A DNA stretch of 5,354 nucleotides, from contig DUZD01000189.1 in assembly GCA_013349695.1 (NCBI GenBank), positions 1 to 5,354 on the forward strand. The letters run 5' to 3'. Below, piece by piece: positions 1 through 5,354 of the stretch. The stretch's first letter is position 1, and each line of letters opens with the position of its first letter. Under the pieces are notes generated by a model. That model did no database searches. It was given only the letters and a program-made list of their open reading frames with translations, and had not been told where the DNA came from. The translations under genes were made by a program, and so were the position numbers. The stretch comes from Rhodospirillaceae bacterium. GTDB lineage: Bacteria; Pseudomonadota; Alphaproteobacteria; Rhodospirillales; 2-02-FULL-58-16.

Positions 1-1102
1 GGTAATAAAACCACCTCTCGTCGAACAGGCCGCCGACCTCGGGGTCGACGGTGATCGAAGCGACAAGCCTGATGTCCGCGAATCCGTATTGCCGGTGGAA
101 GCCCTTCAGATTTTCCACCAGCGGCAGGGTATTTTCGTTTTCCACATGCAGGTCCGGACGGATGCCAAGCTTGAGAAGAATGCCCAAACTCGAGCCGCAG
201 GAAACGACAACGGCGCGATCCCGCAAGGACTTGATAAACAGCAGGTCCTTATCCAGCGAGGGCCCGGACCCAATGATGAATACCGGTATCTCCCGCCTGA
301 TGAAGGGACGATCGTCGACCAGGGAAAAAGGCCATTTGCGCAAATTGGCAAAGGCGTTCTCCATCATCGGGACTTCGTCTTCAAATTTGCCTGGACGGAC
401 GAGAAAGTTCATGACCTTCTCGTTGAGAAGCAATCGCGTCTCCCGCAACGCCCAGGAAAAATAATGGACATAGGCATAAGATCCGTCGAGAAAGGGAGTG
501 CCGCGGCTGTGGATCAGCAGTCCTTCGATCTCCAGCAGCGTCCGCTCCGGATTCTTGCCGACGCGGAAATCGATTTCCATCCCCTTCTCGCCGGCCTCGC
601 GGAAAACCCATTGCCAATCGATGGCCGACATGGAATGCAAAATAAATTCCGGGATCGGCTCGATGAGGATCAAGCGGCGGCACAGGTTGCGGCGAACCAG
701 TTCCGGGATGTGATAACCGAGACCGATGCCGAAAACGAAGGCGTAGCCGATGTCGGCGACCGGTTCCTCCGCCAATTCCCGCTCGCCAAGTTCCTCGAGG
801 TCGGCGGCGATGGCTTGGTTCAGGCCGCCCGCCGCCTTTGACAGGGAAGATTCGACGGGATTACTGAATTTGATTCTGTCGGGATCGCGGAAATACTGGT
901 CCAACTGGTCGACTGTCAAGCCGGGCGCCGGTTTTGGATAGAGACGAACGTTGCCGAGATCGACATTCACCGCCTTGCCGTCTTCGACGACCAAGGTGGA
1001 AGCGAGCTCGCCGATCTTCTCCAATTCAGCCCAAAGTTCGGGACAATGGGTTCGAAAGGCTTCCCTGTTCCTTGCAAACAAGCTCGGCGGGTCATGCGGC
1101 AT
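1..1102 (-). CDS. Maf-family (DUF115/MAF_flag10) motility-associated glycosyltransferase, second tandem copy, 3' part outside the window
   Basis: The reading frame is open from an ATG at 1102-1100 to the left edge; 367 residues are visible and the C-terminal part is cut off by the window. Seen: an N-terminal domain (about 1-200) with FGIGLGYH (124-131) and LIEPIPEF (146-153), then the Maf hallmark FIIGSGPSLDKDL (275-287), SCGSSLGILL (301-310) and HVENENT (319-325). It aligns almost without gaps to the complete Maf protein encoded just upstream, with roughly half the residues identical by eye and about three quarters identical in the 272-325 block. Known of the family: Maf proteins are cytoplasmic and needed for glycosylation of flagellin with nonulosonic acids before export; the central domain resembles sialyltransferases. 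The start is supported by GGAG six bases upstream and by alignment with the paralogue (RNREAF against RNKEAF). It overlaps the upstream maf stop by 11 nt, so translation is probably coupled. The exact donor sugar and acceptor cannot be read from the sequence. Confidence 0.9.
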   Translation of the reverse strand, partial: MPHDPPSLFARNREAFRTHCPELWAELEKIGELASTLVVEDGKAVNVDLGNVRLYPKPAPGLTVDQLDQYFRDPDRIKFSNPVESSLSKAAGGLNQAIAADLEELGERELAEEPVADIGYAFVFGIGLGYHIPELVRRNLCRRLILIEPIPEFILHSMSAIDWQWVFREAGEKGMEIDFRVGKNPERTLLEIEGLLIHSRGTPFLDGSYAYVHYFSWALRETRLLLNEKVMNFLVRPGKFEDEVPMMENAFANLRKWPFSLVDDRPFIRREIPVFIIGSGPSLDKDLLFIKSLRDRAVVVSCGSSLGILLKLGIRPDLHVENENTLPLVENLKGFHRQYGFADIRLVASITVDPEVGGLFDERWFYY

Positions 1103-3080
1103 CGATGACTCCGGCCTTTGTCAATTGAGGTTTTTTTTCGGCCATCTCTTGTAGCAACGTCTTGATTTCGCAGGCCATCCAAAGGCAGGCGTCGCGGTAT
1201 CCGGCAATGAAAAACCGTAGGAATTTCATGCGTGTCCTGTCGTCGGGGATGCGGTTGCCGCCGAAAGCCCCTAGCCGGATCAACGAGGTATAGGTGCCGC
1301 CGATGATCGACAGAACCCCTTTCATCTCGAAAATATTTTCATTGCGGAATTCGATCAGCCGTTGCTCCAGTTCCCAAAAGCTCCGGTCCTCCTCCAGTGC
1401 TCTGTCCATGAGTTCCCGGAAGGCTTCGACGAAATTGTCGCAGGCATCGGCATGGAATTGAAGATTGGTGGATTCGAGAAATTCACCGGCATTGAAAAAC
1501 TTCAACTGCTCCTCGAGGCGCGACAAGACGGCCTTCTGCCGGTCAGGTGGATAGGTGAGTTCCATGGACGCCGCCGCTTTCGGCTTGGCGCCTTCGATCC
1601 TCGCGCCGTCGCTGCAATTAATGAGTTCGATGCCGCTCACCCTCCGCAGGCCCGACAAGCTGACCCGCGACATATCCAGATACCAAGCGGTGAGAACCTG
1701 GCCACCGAAATTTCCCGGAACGAGGCGGGTGAATTCCGTTTCCAGAAGTTCAAGACTTTCCCCTTCCAGGTAATTGTCATAGTCGTCCTGGTAGTAAACG
1801 GCGTCTCGGGAGTGATGGCCTTGCTCGGGCTTGCGCCCGCAGTCGATACCGAAAAGATAGACGTTTTTGAAGCCAAGTGTCGTCACCACGGCGAAGGCGG
1901 CGTTGCTGACCAGCGGCGCCGCCCCGACCAGTACCTTGACCGAACCGTTGAGCAAGGCGCTCGAACTCAAATGCGATCGAAAATAGAACCACCTTTTGCC
2001 GAATAATTCTCCGATATCGGGGTTGACCGTAGTCGAGGCGACCAGGGTTATGCCATCGAAACCGTACTCGTCGTGAAAGTCTCTAAGGTTGTTCAGCAAC
2101 TGCGGGGTGTTCTCGTTTTCCACGTGAAAATCGGGGCGGATGCCGTTCTTGAGGAGGATGCCAAGGCTGGTTCCGCAGGAGAAGACGATGGCCCGGTCCC
2201 GCCACTTTTTAATGTAGGGGAGATCTTTGTCGAATGACGGTCCGGAGCCGATGATAAATAGCGGCATGTCCTGCTCAAGATGTCCCTTGCGGCTGATAAT
2301 ATGCGACGGCCACCTCCGGAAATTGCTATAGGTATTGCTCATCATGAGTACTTCGTCTTCGAAAAAACCTCTTGATGCGTAATATGTTTTAAGTCTCTCG
2401 TTAAGTATCTTCCGGGTTTCCTTTATCGGCCATGAATAATAATGAATATAGGCATATGAACCATCCAGGAATGTTTGTCCCTTGGTTATGATGAGTCTTT
2501 CAATTTCAATGATGGTGGCTTCCGGTTCCTTGCCGAGGAGGAAGTGGATTTCCGTGCCCGCTTCGGCCGCATCCTCGAAAATCCCTTTCCAATCGATCGC
2601 CGCCATGGAATGGATGATGAACTCCGGAATGGGTTCGATGATCACCAAGTATCGGCACCGGCTTTGGGCGATCAGGCCCGGCAGGTGAAAGCCCAGGCCG
2701 ACTCCGAAAATGTATCCGAAACCGGCATCGGTAACGGGATAGTCCTCGATTTTCCCCGGGGGATGCGTTTCGAAGTACCGGTTGATGTCTTGCAAAAGCC
2801 GTCGCGAGACCGGCGAAAGATTACAATGGGCCGGGTTTTCAAAACCCACCCTGTCGGGATTTTGAAGATGTTCTCGCAGCTGGTTTTCAGACCATCCGGC
2901 GGCGGCTTCCGGGTAAAGCCGGATGTCGCCGAGATCGATGTTGGTAACGGCGCCGTTCTCGACGACCAGTGAGGAAATCGCCTTCCCAAGCCTGTCGAGT
3001 CCAGCCCAGACACCGGGATGGTGTTTGATGAAGGCTTCTTTGTTTCTCTCGATCAGGTTGGAAGGAACGTCACAGGCCAT
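1092..3080 (-). CDS. Maf-family (DUF115/MAF_flag10) motility-associated glycosyltransferase, first tandem copy, complete
   Basis: This is a complete 662-residue protein, in the usual Maf size range. Seen: an N-terminal domain (about 1-200) with FGVGLGFH (125-132) and IIEPIPEF (147-154); a central DUF115 domain with FIIGSGPSFDKDL (275-287), SCGTSLGILL (301-310), HVENENT (319-325) and YLFGIDCG (408-415) followed by a His-rich GHHSRDAVYY (421-430); the NCSDGARIEGA segment (488-498) typical of the family; and a helical C-terminal domain (about 510-650). Family knowledge: Maf enzymes attach pseudaminic or legionaminic acid to flagellin Ser/Thr in the cytoplasm. I chose the ATG at 3080 because GGAAG lies five bases upstream and because its N-terminus matches the downstream paralogue. 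An in-frame TTG at 3092 would add four residues, has AAGG four bases upstream, and is not excluded. The gene follows the GT41-like gene after 78 nt and overlaps the next maf by 11 nt. An A8 run sits 13 codons before the stop. The family call is firm; the sugar and target are inferred. Confidence 0.93.
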   Translation of the reverse strand: MACDVPSNLIERNKEAFIKHHPGVWAGLDRLGKAISSLVVENGAVTNIDLGDIRLYPEAAAGWSENQLREHLQNPDRVGFENPAHCNLSPVSRRLLQDINRYFETHPPGKIEDYPVTDAGFGYIFGVGLGFHLPGLIAQSRCRYLVIIEPIPEFIIHSMAAIDWKGIFEDAAEAGTEIHFLLGKEPEATIIEIERLIITKGQTFLDGSYAYIHYYSWPIKETRKILNERLKTYYASRGFFEDEVLMMSNTYSNFRRWPSHIISRKGHLEQDMPLFIIGSGPSFDKDLPYIKKWRDRAIVFSCGTSLGILLKNGIRPDFHVENENTPQLLNNLRDFHDEYGFDGITLVASTTVNPDIGELFGKRWFYFRSHLSSSALLNGSVKVLVGAAPLVSNAAFAVVTTLGFKNVYLFGIDCGRKPEQGHHSRDAVYYQDDYDNYLEGESLELLETEFTRLVPGNFGGQVLTAWYLDMSRVSLSGLRRVSGIELINCSDGARIEGAKPKAAASMELTYPPDRQKAVLSRLEEQLKFFNAGEFLESTNLQFHADACDNFVEAFRELMDRALEEDRSFWELEQRLIEFRNENIFEMKGVLSIIGGTYTSLIRLGAFGGNRIPDDRTRMKFLRFFIAGYRDACLWMACEIKTLLQEMAEKKPQLTKAGVIDAA
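1109..1112 (-). promoter_or_regulatory. Ribosome binding site of the second maf gene
   Basis: GGAG on the minus strand, six bases before the ATG at 1102. It lies inside the 3' end of the preceding maf coding sequence, consistent with coupled translation across the 11-nt overlap. Confidence 0.55.
1131..1138 (-). repeat. A8 homopolymer run near the 3' end of the first maf gene
   Basis: Eight A residues in a row on the coding (minus) strand, read as GAA AAA AAA around residues 648-650 of the first Maf protein. It is the longest homopolymer I noticed in the window. Losing one A would give a TGA at 1123-1121. Gaining one A would open a frame that runs past the next gene's start to a stop at 969-967. 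Confidence 0.85.
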
Positions 3081-3085
3081 GGAAG

Positions 3086-3090
3086 CTTCC
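3086..3090 (-). promoter_or_regulatory. Probable ribosome binding site of the first maf gene
   Basis: GGAAG on the minus strand, five bases before the ATG at 3080, supports that start. A stronger-looking GGAGG at 3112-3108 is 15 bases before the alternative TTG (3092) and 27 before the ATG, too far for normal use. AAGG at 3100-3097 is four bases before the TTG, so that start stays possible. Confidence 0.45.
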
Positions 3091-3158
3091 AAATTGCCTT
3101 GCTTTTTCCTCCGCCGGGGGGCGCTATCGGCTGGAAACCTTGGGCTGGAGCCGGGACA

Positions 3159-5132
3159 CTAGGATGCCGCCATTTCGCAGGTTTGCCGCCACAAGGATTC
3201 GAAAGCCTTTTCGAGTTCGGATGCCCGGACGGCTGGGTCGAAGAAGGGAGCGGATTGCAAACGCTCGCCAACCCCGCCGCCGAACTCCCGCCGGCGGCGT
3301 TCATCCCTCGCCCAGCCGAGAGCAAGCTCTACATAGCCATCGTCCGTCGAGGCAACCATGTCTCCGCCTAGACCAAGATGGCAAAGAACACTTCCCGCTT
3401 GGCGGGTATGGCGGCCGGTTCCGGCGGGACAAATCACCGGCAGTCCCGCCGCCAGGGCATCGACAACGATATCGGGGCGTAGCGTATGCAAGGGCAGCAG
3501 GCAGATGTCGCCGAACCTGAAGAATGCCACGGGATCTGGTTCCTTGATCACATCGACCCGATGGGCGACGCCGAAATCGCCGAAAAGCTCGACCAAACGG
3601 GCGGCGTTGGTCTCGGTGTGGAAATCATGATTTGCCAAGATCAGTTTCGCATCCGGCATGGCGTGAAGGATACGGGACCACGCCGCGACCGTATTGGGAG
3701 TGAGCTCCCCCAGAGGCGCGTCGGCGGCAAAGGTCAACTGACGCTCTTCGGAGCCGTTTTCCGGAGCGCCGCCGGATGCTGAAGACTTGTCGTCAACGGC
3801 GGGCAGGCCAAGAATCAAACTCCCCGATTCAAGGAAGACCGTATTCTCCTTGTAAAGGGATGAATCCCCGCCCTCGGGATCAAGGAATTGGTCGGTCAAT
3901 AACGCATCCATACCGGCGAGACCTGTCCCGAAAGGGCTGCCCAGCCCGGTAATCTGGATCGGCGCCATGCGCTGGCCGAAAGCGGTCAGAAGGGCTGGCG
4001 TCACGAAGCCGCAAAGATCGACCATGATGTCCACTCTTTCGGCGGCGATCATGGATCCCAAGGTGATCGGATCCATCGTCTGGACGTTGTGCCAGGAATC
4101 AAAGGATTTCTGAAATGGTATGTTGGGCTCATCCGTCAACTGGCCATAGCCGAAACCCACGCACAAAAACCGGTCCTGGTTATGAGCGGCCAGGATTTTC
4201 GAAATCGCCGGACCGTGTTTGCGCCGTCCAAGCGGACCGACATAATAGCCGATGATGAAACGTTCCTTGGAAACGTCCAACGGCTTGGCCGCCGCCCTTT
4301 CCATGTCAACACCGAAACGTTCTCCCCAATGGCGGAAAGCCGTGATGTGGTCTTTGGGATTCACCGCCGGATCCGCCAAAAGATCCATCAGCGCCTGGGC
4401 ATGAATCCCCGCGTCGTCTTCATCGGCGGCCACGGCCCAGCGATGACAGGCGCGGCTCTCGGCAAACTCGCCGACGACCATGAGCGCCGTGCCGAGCAGG
4501 CTGGCGATTTCCGGATCCTCGGGGGCGATATGCCGGGCGGCGCGCAGAGCCTCGATGCCGTCGCGGTACCTGCCCTGGACAGACAGGCAGTTCGCCAGCC
4601 CCTTATAGGCTTCGAGATTACCCGCGTCGAATTCAATCTCTTGGCGAAACCAGTGCTCCGCCTCCAGCCAACGCCGCTGACCCAGGGCGGCAATGGCGCG
4701 GCGCAATAAAGGCTGTTCCTTGACTTGAAGAAACTCCTCGGACAACCGTGGCATGTCTTCCGAGATCAAGTTCTGAATGCATTCAACCGACGGCAAGGCC
4801 GTGGCCAGTTTGGCGTAATAAAGGGATTTGGTGAGTTCACCGACAAGCACGTAAAGCACGGCTAAAAAATCGGCGAATTGCCTGACATTGCTGTCTACCT
4901 TGAAGGCGTCCTCGGCGAACGAGATGGCGCCGACGAAGTCTTCTTCGGCGAAAGCGGTCAAGGCGTGGATGAAAGGGATCTCGGCGCTATAGTCCACCGC
5001 TTCGGCAAATGTCTTGCATGTCTCCTTGACTTTTTCCCAGTCGTTCCTGGCGATGTGGTCCGCCAACAAGCCGAGGAAATATTCTTTGTCGGACGAGGCT
5101 GCGCGGTTTCCGGAAAGGGCCTTTTGGGTCAT
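3159..5132 (-). CDS. TPR protein with SPINDLY/OGT-like (GT41) glycosyltransferase domain
   Basis: The product has 657 residues. The first 280 or so are helical; the clearest TPR-like units lie at about 141-250 (for example WLEAEHWFRQEIEFDAGNLE, 155-174, and YRDGIEALRAARHIAPEDPE, 189-208). The C-terminal half follows the GT41 pattern: IGYYVGPLGRRKHG (294-307, counterpart of the VGYVSxDFxxH segment), VDIMVDLCGF (367-376), APIQITGLGSPFGTGLAGMD (390-409), LLTDQFLDPEG (411-421), a second lobe with TPNTVAAWSRIL (478-489), and a final DALAAGLPVI (558-567). A low-complexity Ser/Gly/Glu-rich linker (about 447-465) joins the lobes. GT41 enzymes transfer a sugar from UDP- or GDP-sugars to Ser/Thr of proteins in the cytoplasm, the TPRs holding the acceptor. 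Two motifs expected to bind the nucleotide are altered (see findings), so donor use or even activity is uncertain. The start is fixed by GGGGGGA seven bases upstream and a 4-nt ATGA overlap with the preceding gene. Placement before two maf genes suggests flagellin or another surface-appendage protein as target, which is inference. There is no signal peptide or membrane segment. Confidence 0.85.
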   Translation of the reverse strand: MTQKALSGNRAASSDKEYFLGLLADHIARNDWEKVKETCKTFAEAVDYSAEIPFIHALTAFAEEDFVGAISFAEDAFKVDSNVRQFADFLAVLYVLVGELTKSLYYAKLATALPSVECIQNLISEDMPRLSEEFLQVKEQPLLRRAIAALGQRRWLEAEHWFRQEIEFDAGNLEAYKGLANCLSVQGRYRDGIEALRAARHIAPEDPEIASLLGTALMVVGEFAESRACHRWAVAADEDDAGIHAQALMDLLADPAVNPKDHITAFRHWGERFGVDMERAAAKPLDVSKERFIIGYYVGPLGRRKHGPAISKILAAHNQDRFLCVGFGYGQLTDEPNIPFQKSFDSWHNVQTMDPITLGSMIAAERVDIMVDLCGFVTPALLTAFGQRMAPIQITGLGSPFGTGLAGMDALLTDQFLDPEGGDSSLYKENTVFLESGSLILGLPAVDDKSSASGGAPENGSEERQLTFAADAPLGELTPNTVAAWSRILHAMPDAKLILANHDFHTETNAARLVELFGDFGVAHRVDVIKEPDPVAFFRFGDICLLPLHTLRPDIVVDALAAGLPVICPAGTGRHTRQAGSVLCHLGLGGDMVASTDDGYVELALGWARDERRRREFGGGVGERLQSAPFFDPAVRASELEKAFESLWRQTCEMAAS

Positions 5133-5354
5133 GCCATGATCCCCCCGGAAGACGGTGTCGCTGGCGGTTCGCCTTTGGAATCTTCGGCGGGGCCTGGCCT
5201 CGCCTCGCCGCCCTCTTCCTTCGGCGTTTCGTACAGGCCGCCGGCTATTTCGCGGTTGAGAGAAATCAGGATATCCAGTCTTTTCGCTTCTGGTTGGCTG
5301 ATGAATTCGACGGTATGCTTGTCGATGAATTTGGCCAAGGACAAAGCGTTGTTG
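5129..5354 (-). CDS. Small hypothetical protein, 5' end outside or at the window edge
   Basis: I do not recognise this protein. At least 74 residues are visible, and the frame stays open through the right edge (NNALSLAKF...), so the true start is probably just outside. A TTG at 5344 is a possible but unsupported internal start. The visible part splits in two: about 40 residues of probably helical sequence (LAKFIDKHTVEFI and RLDILISLNREIAGGLYE) and then a tail of about 30 residues rich in Glu, Pro, Gly and Ser, likely disordered, ending in GGIMA. There is no signal peptide or membrane segment in the visible part. Its stop overlaps the start of the GT41-like gene by 4 nt (ATGA), which argues that it is a real, translationally coupled gene of the same operon. 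A role linked to flagellin or to the glycosylation enzymes is only a guess from position. Confidence 0.7.
   Translation of the reverse strand, partial: NNALSLAKFIDKHTVEFISQPEAKRLDILISLNREIAGGLYETPKEEGGEARPGPAEDSKGEPPATPSSGGIMA
5140..5146 (-). promoter_or_regulatory. Ribosome binding site of the GT41-like gene
   Basis: GGGGGGA on the minus strand, seven bases before the ATG at 5132. It lies inside the last codons of the upstream small gene and decides the start within the ATGA overlap. Confidence 0.6.

Noticed and set aside
89..841. Long plus-strand open frame of 250 codons opposite the second maf gene.
   Set aside because: It is antisense to a well-supported Maf frame, has no recognisable domain, and a similar antisense frame appears opposite the paralogue, as expected from codon bias in GC-rich DNA.
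967..1182. Minus-strand frame spanning the junction of the two maf genes, reachable by a -1 shift at the A8 run.
   Set aside because: It is out of frame with both Maf proteins, gives a composition without recognisable features, and does not lead to a Maf-Maf fusion. No stimulatory structure is evident.
1362..2006. Plus-strand open frame of 214 codons opposite the first maf gene.
   Set aside because: It is fully antisense to conserved Maf sequence, including the LFGIDCG region; no domain is recognisable in it, so it is a shadow frame.
3081..3158. The 78-nt gap before the first maf gene as a terminator or promoter; it holds two copies of GGCTGGA (plus strand) 14 nt apart and the 10-bp palindrome GGAAGCTTCC next to the ATG.
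   Set aside because: There is no hairpin followed by a T run, the 7-mers are short enough to be chance, the palindrome can form only a 3-bp stem once a loop is allowed, and I see no convincing -35/-10 pair.
4089..4709. Plus-strand open frame of 206 codons opposite the GT41-like gene.
   Set aside because: It is antisense to the TPR and first-lobe coding region, shows no family features, and breaks the one-direction operon layout.
1..5354. CRISPR array, insertion sequence, tRNA/rRNA or other RNA gene.
   Set aside because: I saw no regularly spaced repeats, no terminal inverted repeats or transposase, and no cloverleaf-like or rRNA-like stretch; nearly all of the window is protein coding on one strand.

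Overview
The window suggests a flagellated, moderately GC-rich proteobacterium, most likely an alphaproteobacterium of the Rhodospirillales/Magnetospirillum type. This rests on the style of the two Maf/DUF115 proteins and on a SPINDLY-type TPR glycosyltransferase lying beside them. The assignment is inference from protein character; no ribosomal or other taxonomic marker is present.

All recognisable genes lie on the minus strand, so transcription runs from high to low coordinates. The order is: (1) the 3' end of a small unrecognised protein with an acidic, Pro/Gly-rich tail (5354 to 5129); (2) a 657-residue protein with TPR-like helical repeats and a GT41 (SPINDLY/OGT-like) glycosyltransferase fold (5132 to 3159); (3) a complete Maf-family protein of 662 residues (3080 to 1092); (4) a second, paralogous Maf protein (1102 to beyond the left edge), of which 367 residues are visible. 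Junctions are tight: a 4-nt ATGA overlap between 1 and 2, 78 nt between 2 and 3, and an 11-nt overlap between 3 and 4. No terminator or internal promoter is visible, so this looks like one operon. Nothing supportable is encoded on the plus strand.

The set reads as a protein O-glycosylation module, most probably for flagellin. Maf proteins are the known or proposed transferases that put nonulosonic acids (pseudaminic or legionaminic acid) on flagellin. GT41-type enzymes transfer sugars such as GlcNAc to Ser/Thr of proteins, with TPRs contacting the acceptor. No flagellin or sugar-biosynthesis gene is in the window, so the target and donor are inferred. The most unusual point is the GT41-like domain: its overall fold signature is kept, but residues expected to bind the nucleotide diphosphate are replaced.
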